Shown in pieces: positions 1 through 8,234 of a stretch of DNA of 64,000 nucleotides. Source of the DNA: DATLWN01 sp964422615 (GTDB taxonomy: Bacteria; Pseudomonadota; Zetaproteobacteria; Mariprofundales; Mariprofundaceae); NCBI GenBank assembly GCA_964422615.1, contig CAYRBJ010000002.1:62001-126000 (forward strand). Direction: 5' to 3'. Numbering within the stretch: position 1 is the stretch's first letter; each line of letters begins with the position of its first letter. The notes beneath the pieces are model-generated. The model saw only the letters and a program-made list of their open reading frames with translations. It made no database searches and was not told the DNA's origin. The position numbers and the translations under genes are program-made.

Positions 1-31
1 GGGGCTGGGATCCCGAGCTTGGTGAGGACGA

Positions 32-445
32 CTAGGTTTCGGAACGCTTTTTCTCGAATTTCAGCACCCGGCCCGGCCCGTCGATCCTTCCCTTCGCATC
101 CAGTAAGCCCAGCGCCTTCGGAAACTCACTCATCAGGCGCGGCATCAGCGCCAGCCCGTCCGAATCGTAGAATACCGCCTCGTAAGGCACCGGATCATCC
201 AGTGAATCGCGCGCCTGTGGGTGGAAATGCTGCCAGGCGATTTCAATCCAGCTTTTGTACTGATGGTCGACAAAGACGAATTCCTCTTGGTCGAGGATGG
301 CCAGGTATTGCATGCTGCGGATAGGCACGAACACAATCCCCGTCTGACTTCGCGCCATAAGCTTTTTTGCAAGGTTGTATACCGCAGCGGGCAGGCTGTG
401 CGGCTCACGGGCGAGTTCGGTCTTGCGATAGCACGTGATATCCAT
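32..445 (-). CDS. hypothetical protein, 137 aa
   Basis: I do not recognise this family. The protein is soluble-looking, with no signal peptide or membrane segment, mixed hydrophobic and charged composition, and a basic tail ending in KFEKKRSET. It reads divergently from the RuBisCO gene across a 225-bp spacer, so the two could share regulatory DNA. It is not a LysR-type CbbR regulator, the usual divergent neighbour of RuBisCO genes: it is too short and shows no helix-turn-helix. The start at 445 has only a weak AGG upstream. An open frame on the opposite strand (221-517) covers part of it, so the strand choice is likely but not certain. Confidence 0.55.
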   Translation of the reverse strand: MDITCYRKTELAREPHSLPAAVYNLAKKLMARSQTGIVFVPIRSMQYLAILDQEEFVFVDHQYKSWIEIAWQHFHPQARDSLDDPVPYEAVFYDSDGLALMPRLMSEFPKALGLLDAKGRIDGPGRVLKFEKKRSET

Positions 446-540
446 GCATTCAGCCTAATCAATCGCCCATACGATACGCAACGTGCCTCGGACACGGATA
501 CGCCCATCTTTTTTTGACAGGGTTAATACCCGTAGTTTTT

Positions 541-562
541 TGTCTATTGATCGAAATAGACA
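541..562. promoter_or_regulatory. palindromic operator candidate upstream of cbbM
   Basis: Two perfect 8-base arms, TGTCTATT (541-548) and AATAGACA (555-562), flank the 6-base core GATCGA. The right arm overlaps a weak -35-like TAGACA (557-562), which sits 19 bases before a -10-like TATATC (582-587). A protein bound here could therefore gate the RuBisCO promoter. The palindrome has an even-length centre, unlike a symmetric T-N11-A LysR box, so assigning it to CbbR would be a guess. The promoter hexamers themselves are weak matches. Confidence 0.5.
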
Positions 563-609
563 TGCATATAGGATGGCCAACTATATCCATAATTCTATGG
601 TCTTTTTTC

Positions 610-619
610 CGATCAATAG
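610..619. promoter_or_regulatory. inverted second copy of the operator half-site
   Basis: CGATCAATAG here is the exact reverse complement of CTATTGATCG at 544-553, inside the upstream palindrome. The two copies bracket the putative -10 region, an arrangement seen where a regulator binds two sites around a promoter. Function is inferred from spacing and identity only. Confidence 0.35.
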
Positions 620-670
620 GGGATGGGGGCGCAGATCGCGCATCCTTAATACGCACGAGGGGAGATAAAC

Positions 671-2071
671 ATGGATCAATCGAATCGTTATGCGGATCTT
701 AGCCTGCAAGAGGCGGATCTGATCGCCGGTGGCAAGCATGTGCTGGTGGCTTATCGTCTGAAGCCGGCCAAGGGTTATGGTTTCCTGGAGGTGGCGGCGC
801 ATGTGGCTGCTGAATCCTCGACCGGTACCAACGTGGAGGTTTCCACCACCGATGACTTCACGCGTGGCGTGGATGCTCTGGTCTACGATGTGGACGAGAC
901 CGCCTTCGGCGACAAGGGTGGCCTGATGAAGGCCGCCTATCCGGTCGACCTTTTTGATCCCAACCTGACCGACGGCATCTACAACGTTTCCCATATGTGG
1001 TCGCTGATCCTGGGCAACAACCAGGGCATGGGTGATCACGAGGGGCTGCGCATGCTCGATTTCCTCGTGCCCGAGTCCATGATCAAGCGCTTCGATGGTC
1101 CGTCCGCCAACATCGTGGACATGTGGAAGGTACTGGGCCGCCCCGAGGTGGATGGCGGCTATATAGCCGGCACCATCATCAAGCCGAAGCTGGGCCTGCG
1201 TCCCGCACCGTTCGCCAAGGCCTGCTACGACTTCTGGCTGGGTGGAGACTTCATCAAGAACGACGAGCCGCAGGCCAATCAGCCGTTCTGTGCCATGAAG
1301 GATGTGATCCCGCTGATTGCCCAGTCCATGGACCGCGCCCAGCAGGAAACCGGCCAGGCCAAGCTGTTCTCGGCCAATGTCACCGCCGACTTCCATCAGG
1401 AGATGATCACCCGGGGTGAGTACATCCTGAGCGAGTTCGCCAAGTACGGGAACGAAAAGCATCTGGCCTTCCTGGTTGACGGCTTCGTCACGGGGCCTGC
1501 AGGCGTCACCACCTGCCGTCGTGCCTTCCCGGACACCTTCCTGCACTTCCATCGTGCCGGCCACGGTGCCGTGACCTCGTACAAGAGCCCGATGGGCATG
1601 GATCCACTGTGCTACATGAAGCTCTCCCGCCTGATGGGCGCATCCGGCATCCATACCGGCACCATGGGCTACGGCAAGATGGAGGGCCACCATGACGAGC
1701 GCGTGCTGGCCTACATGCTGGAGCGCGACGAGTGCCAGGGAACGTACTTCTACCAGAAGTGGCACGGCATGAAGCCGACCACGCCGATCATCTCGGGTGG
1801 CATGAACGCGCTGCGTCTTCCGGGCTTCTTCGAGAACCTCGGCCACGGCAACGTTATCAACACCTGCGGTGGCGGTTCCTTCGGCCACATCGACAGCCCG
1901 GCTGCCGGCGGCATTTCCCTCGGCCAGGCCTACGAGTGCTGGAAGTCCGGCGCAGACCCGATCGAATACGCGAAGACCCACAAGGAATTCGCGCGCGCCT
2001 TCGAATCCTTCCCGAAGGACGCGGACAAGCTGTATCCGGACTGGCGCGAGAAGCTGGGCGTGCACAAGTAA
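671..2071 (+). CDS. cbbM: form II ribulose-1,5-bisphosphate carboxylase/oxygenase
   Basis: Fixes CO2 onto ribulose bisphosphate, giving two 3-phosphoglycerates; a cytoplasmic oligomer of large subunits only. The 466-aa length is typical of form II enzymes. Visible catalytic signatures are GTIIKPKLGL with the KPK lysines at 171 and 173, GGDFIKNDEP with the carbamylated lysine at 196 and metal ligands D198 and E199, HFHRAGHGA, and the loop-6 segment TMGYGKMEG. No small-subunit gene follows, as expected for form II. The ATG at 671 has GAGGGGAG upstream. It leads the operon cbbM-cbbQ-cbbO and is separated from cbbQ by a strong hairpin. Confidence 0.98.
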   Translation: MDQSNRYADLSLQEADLIAGGKHVLVAYRLKPAKGYGFLEVAAHVAAESSTGTNVEVSTTDDFTRGVDALVYDVDETAFGDKGGLMKAAYPVDLFDPNLTDGIYNVSHMWSLILGNNQGMGDHEGLRMLDFLVPESMIKRFDGPSANIVDMWKVLGRPEVDGGYIAGTIIKPKLGLRPAPFAKACYDFWLGGDFIKNDEPQANQPFCAMKDVIPLIAQSMDRAQQETGQAKLFSANVTADFHQEMITRGEYILSEFAKYGNEKHLAFLVDGFVTGPAGVTTCRRAFPDTFLHFHRAGHGAVTSYKSPMGMDPLCYMKLSRLMGASGIHTGTMGYGKMEGHHDERVLAYMLERDECQGTYFYQKWHGMKPTTPIISGGMNALRLPGFFENLGHGNVINTCGGGSFGHIDSPAAGGISLGQAYECWKSGADPIEYAKTHKEFARAFESFPKDADKLYPDWREKLGVHK

Positions 2072-2100
2072 GAGAGGGGAGCTGCCCTTCAGCAAGCGTA

Positions 2101-2128
2101 GAATGCCCCCGCCCGTGCGGGGGCATTC
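2101..2128 (+). terminator. intercistronic hairpin between cbbM and cbbQ
   Basis: A perfect 12-bp stem, GAATGCCCCCGC (2101-2112) with GCGGGGGCATTC (2117-2128), closes a CCGT tetraloop. The following GTTTAT is only weakly U-rich, so this is more likely a partial terminator or an mRNA-stabilising 3' structure than a full stop. Either would give more RuBisCO than activase from one transcript. Confidence 0.7.
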
Positions 2129-2163
2129 GTTTATCGGCGGACGTGAACAATAAGGGGAAGACG

Positions 2164-2967
2164 ATGGACATCAGGACTCAATACAAGGTCAAGAAGGAGC
2201 CGTACTATCAGGCGAAGGGCAATGAGGTCAGGCTGTACGAGGCCGCTTATGACGCGCGCCTGCCGGTAATGGTCAAGGGGCCGACCGGCTGCGGAAAATC
2301 GCGCTTCGTCGAATACATGGCGTGGAAGCTGGATCGGCCGCTGATCACCGTGGCCTGCAACGAGGACATGACGGCCTCGGATCTGGTCGGTCGCTATCTG
2401 CTTGATGCCGATGGCACGCGCTGGCTCGACGGGCCCCTGACCACAGCGGCACGCATCGGTGCCATCTGTTATCTCGACGAGGTGGTGGAGGCACGCCAGG
2501 ACACCACCGTGGTCATCCATCCGCTGACCGACCACCGCCGCCAGCTACCGCTCGATAAAAAGGGCGAACTGCTCGATGCCCATGCCGATTTCCAGTTGGT
2601 GATCTCCTACAACCCCGGCTATCAGAGCTTGATGAAGGATCTGAAGCAGTCGACGAAGCAGCGTTTCACCGGCTTCGAATTCGACTATCCGGACGAGGAA
2701 CTGGAAACGTCGATCCTGGCCAAGGAGACCGGTATCGATACCGAGTTGGCGGCAAGGCTGGTCAAGATCGGACAGGCGGCGCGCAACCTGAAGGGCCACG
2801 GCCTGGACGAAGGCATTTCCACACGCCTGCTCGTTTATGCGGCGACCCTGATCAAGGGTGATATCGAACCCGTCGAGGCCTGCACCATGGCGCTGGTGCA
2901 CCCGATCACCGATGATGCCGATATCCGGGAGACGCTGGGCCACGCCATCAACGCCAGCTTCGATTGA
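2164..2967 (+). CDS. cbbQ: CbbQ, MoxR-family AAA+ RuBisCO activase subunit
   Basis: ATPase of the CbbQ/CbbO activase, which removes inhibitory sugar phosphates from RuBisCO; in characterised systems a CbbQ hexamer works with one CbbO. The protein is 267 aa with Walker A GPTGCGKS at 39-46 and Walker B ICYLDE with D105 and E106. The start at 2164 has AAGGGGAAG at ideal spacing; the frame stays open far upstream inside cbbM, but that part is out of frame with cbbM and is not protein. CbbO follows 26 bases downstream. Confidence 0.95.
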   Translation: MDIRTQYKVKKEPYYQAKGNEVRLYEAAYDARLPVMVKGPTGCGKSRFVEYMAWKLDRPLITVACNEDMTASDLVGRYLLDADGTRWLDGPLTTAARIGAICYLDEVVEARQDTTVVIHPLTDHRRQLPLDKKGELLDAHADFQLVISYNPGYQSLMKDLKQSTKQRFTGFEFDYPDEELETSILAKETGIDTELAARLVKIGQAARNLKGHGLDEGISTRLLVYAATLIKGDIEPVEACTMALVHPITDDADIRETLGHAINASFD

Positions 2968-2993
2968 TCCTGCTGGTTCGGGGATAGTAGCTC

Positions 2994-5261
2994 ATGGCTG
3001 AAACCGCGACGGTCATTTCGGAGCAGATGCAGCCCTACTGGGCCAAGCTGGGCACCCGTTTTACGGAGGTGGAGCGGGTGTTCGAGGACCGCATGGGCGA
3101 GGCCTTGCGGCTGTTAAGCCCGGATGGGGTAGACAGCTACCTCGATTGCGCTGGCTTCCTCGGGCGCATGGGCCGTGGCGTGGAACCGATGTTGATCTAC
3201 CTGGAGGAGGCACCGGGCGTGGCCGCCATCGTCGGCGAGGACATGCTGCCGTTGTTGAAGGATTTCGCCTATTACCTGTCCAGAAATACCAATGTGCCGT
3301 CCATCGTGCCGTTTTTGCAAACCACGGGTGCGGTAGCCCGCCAGCTGAAGGCGCACGACCTGTTCCAGCACTACATGGAACTGATCCGGGATTTCGCTGA
3401 CAAGACCGCCGGCTCGGTACATGGTCATCACACCACCTTCCCCAGCCCCGGCCTGCCGGATCTGCTGAAGCAGATGCCTCGTCTGCTGACGCTGGTAACG
3501 CTGGACGGGCTGAAGAACTGGATGGACTACGGCGTGCGCTACTACAGCGATCACCCGGAGCGCCAGAAGGATTATTTCTCGATGCAGTCGGCCGATGCGC
3601 ATGCGGTGCTGCAGCGCGAGCGCCACGGCACGCTGTTCATTGATCATGAACGGCAGCTCGATCTGTATCTGCGCAGTCTGTGGCGAGACCACGACCACAT
3701 GGTCCCGTATTCACTGGCCTTCCATGAGCTGCGAAAGCCGATGCCGTATTTCGATGATCTCGGTATCCGCCTGCCGGACGTCTACGACGACCAGAACGGC
3801 GTGTCCGGCATCGACCGCTACCGCGCTACGCTGGCGCATATGGCGGCGCACCGGCGGTGGAGCAGCAGGATGGTCGTCGACAACTGGAGCCCGTTCCAGC
3901 GCCTTGGGGTGGAGATCTTCGAGGACTGCCGCGTCGATTTTCTTGCCATGCGTCGCTACCCGGGCCTGAGGCACATCTTGCTGGCCCTGCATCCGGTGCC
4001 GGACGAGGCGATGCTCGCTGATACCGAGGCATCGACGATCCGTGTGCGCCTGGCCGTGCTGTCCCGCGCTATCCTTGATCCGGATTTCACCTGTCATAAC
4101 AAAGATATCCGCGAGTTCACCGAACGCTTCCATGCCGCTCTCGCTGACGGCGAGTCCAGCAGCCCGGCGATGGCCGATCTCGGTCTGGCGTTCATCGCCC
4201 GTACGCGCCGGCAGAGCGATCTGTCGCCGAAGATCCTGTTCGAGAACACCGAGGTCGATTACCGCGACGACAACCGTCATCTGTGGATCTACATCGAGAA
4301 CAGCGACGAGGAGGAGATGTTCGAGCATCTCGACAAGAAGCAGCAAGAGGAGGAGGAACTGCACGCGCTGCCGCCACGCCATTACGACGAGTGGGACTAT
4401 GCGACGAAGAGCTACCGTCCGGATTGGGTCAGCGTCTACGAGTTGTTGCATCCGAAGAAAAATGCCGCGGATATCGACCGTCTGCTGGACAAGCACAGTG
4501 ATATTGCCAAGCGCATGAAACGCATCCTCGACATGCTCAAGCCGCAGGAAAAGGTGCGCATCCGTTTTCAGGAAGAGGGCAGCGAACTGGATCTGGACGT
4601 GGCGCTGCGCGCATTGATCGATTACCGGAGTGGCTCATCGCCCGATCCGCGCATCAACATGAGCCATACGACATCCGGACGCAATATCGCCGTTTCCCTG
4701 CTGCTCGACCTGTCCGAATCGTTGAGCGAGAAGGCGGCAGGCTGCGAACAGACGGTGCTGGAGCTGTCGCAGGAGGCGGTATCCCTGTTGGCTTGGGCCA
4801 TCGACAAGCTCGGCGATCCGTTCGCCATCGGCGGATTCCATTCCAACACCCGCCACGACGTGCGCTACCTGCATTTCAAGGGCTTCTCCGAGCCCTGGAA
4901 CGACGAGGTCAAGGGCCGCCTGGCGGCGATGGATGCAGCCTGGTCGACGCGCATGGGTGCGGCGATGCGCCATGCCGGGCACTACCTGAAGAGCCAAAGG
5001 GCGGACAAAAAACTGCTGCTGATCCTGACCGACGGCCAGCCTTCCGATATCGACAGCAAGGACGAGCGCATGCTGATCGAGGATGCGCACCAGGCGGTGA
5101 ACGAGCTGGACCGCGACGGTATCTACAGCTATTGCATCTCTCTCGATGCGAAAGCGGATGCGTATGTGTCCGATATCTTCGGCCGCCATTACTCCATCAT
5201 CGACCACATCGACCGCCTGCCCGAGAAGCTGCCGGAGCTGTTTATTTCATTGACCAAATAG
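2994..5261 (+). CDS. cbbO: CbbO, VWA-domain RuBisCO activase adaptor
   Basis: Adaptor that tethers the CbbQ ATPase to RuBisCO. This 755-aa protein has a long N-terminal helical part with an acidic stretch near residue 440, and a C-terminal von Willebrand A domain from about residue 563. The MIDAS motif DLSES lies near residue 572, and LTDGQPSD is a later loop. In characterised CbbO the VWA MIDAS contacts an acidic residue on RuBisCO. The gene is third in the operon, and its partner RuBisCO here is form II, matching the Q2O2 type known from Acidithiobacillus. Confidence 0.94.
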   Translation: MAETATVISEQMQPYWAKLGTRFTEVERVFEDRMGEALRLLSPDGVDSYLDCAGFLGRMGRGVEPMLIYLEEAPGVAAIVGEDMLPLLKDFAYYLSRNTNVPSIVPFLQTTGAVARQLKAHDLFQHYMELIRDFADKTAGSVHGHHTTFPSPGLPDLLKQMPRLLTLVTLDGLKNWMDYGVRYYSDHPERQKDYFSMQSADAHAVLQRERHGTLFIDHERQLDLYLRSLWRDHDHMVPYSLAFHELRKPMPYFDDLGIRLPDVYDDQNGVSGIDRYRATLAHMAAHRRWSSRMVVDNWSPFQRLGVEIFEDCRVDFLAMRRYPGLRHILLALHPVPDEAMLADTEASTIRVRLAVLSRAILDPDFTCHNKDIREFTERFHAALADGESSSPAMADLGLAFIARTRRQSDLSPKILFENTEVDYRDDNRHLWIYIENSDEEEMFEHLDKKQQEEEELHALPPRHYDEWDYATKSYRPDWVSVYELLHPKKNAADIDRLLDKHSDIAKRMKRILDMLKPQEKVRIRFQEEGSELDLDVALRALIDYRSGSSPDPRINMSHTTSGRNIAVSLLLDLSESLSEKAAGCEQTVLELSQEAVSLLAWAIDKLGDPFAIGGFHSNTRHDVRYLHFKGFSEPWNDEVKGRLAAMDAAWSTRMGAAMRHAGHYLKSQRADKKLLLILTDGQPSDIDSKDERMLIEDAHQAVNELDRDGIYSYCISLDAKADAYVSDIFGRHYSIIDHIDRLPEKLPELFISLTK

Positions 5262-5280
5262 GCTGTTCTTTAATCTCCCC

Positions 5281-5325
5281 GGATCAGCGGCACGCAGCGC
5301 CGTCCACTGCATGCCGTTGTTAGGC
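5281..5325. repeat. attC-like remnant between cbbO and the antiporter gene
   Basis: On the plus strand the segment ends in GTTAGGC (5319-5325), a perfect match to the integron simple-site consensus GTTRRRY. It is preceded by an imperfect hairpin in which CAGCGGC (5286-5292) can pair with GCCGTCCACTG when bulges are allowed. Such extra-helical bases are typical of folded attC sites. I do not see the matching RYYYAAC end on the far side, and no integrase or cassette array is nearby, so this is at most half a site. It may also serve as a terminator for cbbO. Confidence 0.35.
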
Positions 5326-5332
5326 CGCGCTC

Positions 5333-6646
5333 TCATGTGCCAAGTTCCGCATAAGCTGGAAGAGGACGTGTGAGGCGTCTGACGACGTAGATAAACACGC
5401 CCGTCAGCAGCAGGTTGAGTGCGAGACTGAGCATTGCGACCGTCACGACGGGCCCGCCGATGCCATAGGTTACGGAGATCACCAGCACGCCTGCACCGAC
5501 CTCGCCACGTGGCCACATTCCGATGGCGATTGCCAGCCGTTCTCGCCAGTGCGCCTCCCGCCGGTAGCAGAACGCCGGGAACATCTTCCCGAGGTTCGCG
5601 AGAATCGTGACGGCCAGGACGTGACATGCGAGTTCGAGCCAGTCCATCGGCGGTTGGGCCGCCGTGATGCGCCCAACGCTTTCCGCCTTGCCGATCTGAG
5701 CAGCAGCCGCCTCCGCTGCCGCCGTTCCGGCAGCGTGGAGCGTTGGTTCGACCGGTGCGGTCATCGCTGCGCCTTGGGCAAGCTCGGCCCCCGGGATTTT
5801 CGGCATAGACAGGCCCACGAGAACCATAAAGATCGCAGCCACCAGCGTCGTAACGCGTCGCTCTGTCGGTGTCTCGATCTCGGCGTGGTGATCGCTCGCG
5901 CCAGCCTCGCCATTACGCGGGTAGGCGATGATCGATCCGAGCACGAATGCCGGAAGCAACACCTCGATGTGAATCGGAACGGACTCGTCGATCAGCTTGG
6001 AACCCTTATAGATAAACTCGCTTAGCATCGCGATCACGACGGCGTAACCAAGTACCCACGGCCATGCGATCGAAATACGCACCTTGTGGAGGAATACGTA
6101 GGCAATCGCCAGCATCGCAACCATGAACACGACGGTTAGACCCAGTTGCCAAGCGATGCCCACCATCAGCATCTTGAGCGGGATCATCAGTAGCACGGTG
6201 TCCAGATCATCGAAGATGGCGAGGATTCGCGCTTTACGAAACAGCCAGGTGCTTCCCAGGCCGGCCGCGGCCAGCATCGCGAACAGCACGCCTGCGGACG
6301 TCGGCGCGGCAAAGCGCCCTGCTAGCAGCGTCTCCTGCCACGCGGCTAAGCTCTGCCAAGAGTTCGCAGGCAACAGAACGAAGACGAAATAGATCGTCAC
6401 GAGGACCCAGGGAAAGCTCGCGGCCGTGAACGCGATGCCATAGTCCCAGCCGTATTGCTTGATGTTCGACTTGTCTATGTCGAATTCATAACCGACGCGG
6501 ATCATGATGAAGGAGAGCCCCACCATCGTCAGGACACGGACCACATCGCCCACGGTAGCGTACGCAGGCCCGATGACGCCGGGCAGCCATTGGGATCCGA
6601 ACAAACCCAAGAGCAGCAAGGCCGAGAAGAGCAGAACCTTCAGCAT
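5333..6646 (-). CDS. CPA2-type cation/proton antiporter-like membrane protein
   Basis: Predicted inner-membrane carrier of 437 aa with about ten to twelve hydrophobic helices, starting with a helix at residues 2-20. It carries an acidic intramembrane motif IFDDLDT near residue 141 and MWPRGEVGAGVL near the C-terminus, both in the style of Na+/H+ exchangers. A poorly conserved Ala-rich insert lies around residues 285-320. The gene converges on the RuBisCO operon and sits beside an aldolase, so a role in pH or ion balance during carbon fixation is possible but inferred. The substrate cannot be read from sequence. Confidence 0.8.
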   Translation of the reverse strand: MLKVLLFSALLLLGLFGSQWLPGVIGPAYATVGDVVRVLTMVGLSFIMIRVGYEFDIDKSNIKQYGWDYGIAFTAASFPWVLVTIYFVFVLLPANSWQSLAAWQETLLAGRFAAPTSAGVLFAMLAAAGLGSTWLFRKARILAIFDDLDTVLLMIPLKMLMVGIAWQLGLTVVFMVAMLAIAYVFLHKVRISIAWPWVLGYAVVIAMLSEFIYKGSKLIDESVPIHIEVLLPAFVLGSIIAYPRNGEAGASDHHAEIETPTERRVTTLVAAIFMVLVGLSMPKIPGAELAQGAAMTAPVEPTLHAAGTAAAEAAAAQIGKAESVGRITAAQPPMDWLELACHVLAVTILANLGKMFPAFCYRREAHWRERLAIAIGMWPRGEVGAGVLVISVTYGIGGPVVTVAMLSLALNLLLTGVFIYVVRRLTRPLPAYAELGT

Positions 6647-6738
6647 GATATGCTCCTGATTGTCTACGTTAGCACAGGTGAACCCTCTTCTGTTTAAGTG
6701 TCATTTTTGACGGTTGCACATCTGACCATCCCTCTTAA

Positions 6739-6770
6739 GCACCTTAGGCGCTATAGCCCGCCTAAGGTGC
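6739..6770 (-). terminator. hairpin downstream of the class I aldolase gene
   Basis: A perfect 12-bp stem, GCACCTTAGGCG (6739-6750) with CGCCTAAGGTGC (6759-6770), encloses an 8-base loop. It lies 21 bases past the aldolase stop. No T-run follows on the minus strand, so it may be a transcript 3'-end stabiliser rather than a textbook intrinsic terminator. Confidence 0.55.
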
Positions 6771-6791
6771 GTTGGTTGCGATCTATCCCTT

Positions 6792-7838
6792 TCAGGCGAT
6801 GGTGACGGACTTCGCCAGATAGACATCCTGGATGGCGTTCAGCAATTCGACGCCATCGGCCATCGGTTTCTGGAAGGCTTTGCGCCCGGAGATCAGGCCC
6901 GTGCCGCCGGCCCGCTTGTTGATCACCGCCGTGGTGACCGCCTGCGCCAGGTCATGCTTGCCCGAGGCGCCACCCGAATTGATCATGCCGATGCGGCCCA
7001 TATAGCAATTGGCCACCTGATAACGCACCAGGTCGATCGGGTGGTCGCTGGTCAGCTTCTCGTACACCAGCGGATGGGTGTGGCCGAAATCGATGGCGGT
7101 ATAGCCTCCGTTGGTCTGTGCCTGTTTCTGTTTGATGATGTCCGCCTCGATGGTAGCGGCCAGATGATTGGCCTGGCCGGTCAGGTCGGCGGCGGTGTGG
7201 TAGTCCGTTCCTTCATGCTTGAAGGCGCTGTTGCGCAGATAGGCCCACAGCACGGTGACCATGCCCAGTTCGTGGGCGTGGGCGAAGGCTTCGCTGATCT
7301 CCATGATTTGTCGCCGTGATTCCGGCGAACCGAAATAGACGGTGGCACCCACGGCCATGGCGCCGAGATCGAAGGCCTGCTCCACGCTGGCAAACAGCGT
7401 CTGGTCGTAGATGGTGGGATAGGTCAGCGTTTCATTGTGGTTGAGCTTGACGAGGAAGGGGATGCGGTGGGCGTATTTGCGGCTGACCGACGCGAGCACG
7501 CCTAATGTGGAGGCCACGGCGTTGCAGCCGCCCTCGATGGCCAGGCGGACGATGTTCTCCGGATCAAAATAGATCGGGTTGGGTGCGAACGAGGCGCCAC
7601 CGGAATGCTCCACCCCCTGGTCGACGGGCAGGATGGACAGGTAGCCGCTGCCGCCCAGGCGCCCATGGTCGAAGATCGCCTGCAGATTGCGCATCACCGC
7701 CGGCTTGCGGTCGCTGAGCGCCACGACGCGGTCGACGAAGTCCGGTCCCGGCAGATGCAGCATCCTTTTGTCGATGGTGGTGCATTTGTGCGTCAGCAGG
7801 GATTTGGCCTGGTCACCCAGCAGGGATTCGATGTTCAT
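6792..7838 (-). CDS. fbaB: class I fructose-bisphosphate aldolase (DhnA/FbaB type)
   Basis: Cleaves or forms fructose-1,6-bisphosphate through a Schiff base, without metal. The 348-aa length matches Escherichia coli FbaB. PVDQGVEHS (71-79) and ADIIKQK with the presumed Schiff-base lysine at 236 are present. The start at 7838 has AAAGGAG at good spacing; an open frame extends further upstream (to 8033), but its sequence is not conserved-looking. A metal-dependent class II aldolase is encoded at 25.1 kb, so the organism has both types. This copy stands alone near the RuBisCO operon and may serve a different direction of flux. Confidence 0.94.
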   Translation of the reverse strand: MNIESLLGDQAKSLLTHKCTTIDKRMLHLPGPDFVDRVVALSDRKPAVMRNLQAIFDHGRLGGSGYLSILPVDQGVEHSGGASFAPNPIYFDPENIVRLAIEGGCNAVASTLGVLASVSRKYAHRIPFLVKLNHNETLTYPTIYDQTLFASVEQAFDLGAMAVGATVYFGSPESRRQIMEISEAFAHAHELGMVTVLWAYLRNSAFKHEGTDYHTAADLTGQANHLAATIEADIIKQKQAQTNGGYTAIDFGHTHPLVYEKLTSDHPIDLVRYQVANCYMGRIGMINSGGASGKHDLAQAVTTAVINKRAGGTGLISGRKAFQKPMADGVELLNAIQDVYLAKSVTIA

Positions 7839-8005
7839 GGCGGGCTCCTTTGCATGATATGTCTTTGATCTTAGTCCTGTTTCCAGGGCTTTGCAGAGGG
7901 AAAACGGAGACGAAGACATGGCTTTTTTACAGCTCTGCATAAGGCATTTATTGCTTGCGCTTTCAAGCAATACCGATTCCAATGGGCACAGGAAAGGGGA
8001 GCGTT

Positions 8006-8188
8006 GTGCCGGAAAAAACATCCATGCATCCACTGGGCTTCGTCGATCTGGTCACGGAGCATAAGCTCATCGGGGCGATCATCGCTTTGGCCGTAGGGGT
8101 CTTTCTGGTCAGCATTACGAAACTCATCATCATTCTATACCAGGAAAGGAAAAAGGCGGCCCAGCGCGACGACGACGCGTCGACGTAA
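8006..8188 (+). CDS. small single-span membrane protein
   Basis: About 60 aa with one strongly hydrophobic helix (IGAIIALAVGVFLVSITK and following residues) and a charged C-terminal tail ERKKAAQRDDDAST. I chose the GTG at 8006 because AAGGGGAG ends four bases before it; an ATG at 8024 is the alternative. It reads divergently from fbaB and is followed 46 bases later by a methyltransferase gene. No family assignment. Confidence 0.55.
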   Translation: MPEKTSMHPLGFVDLVTEHKLIGAIIALAVGVFLVSITKLIIILYQERKKAAQRDDDAST

Positions 8189-8234
8189 GCCTTACCAGAA
8201 TACACAGCATTTCGGGAGCCTTTCGGGAATCGCA

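Noticed and set aside
581..2095. 504-codon open frame on the minus strand across cbbM
   Set aside because: It is fully antisense to RuBisCO, with repetitive low-information sequence; long antisense frames are expected from the codon bias of GC-rich genes.
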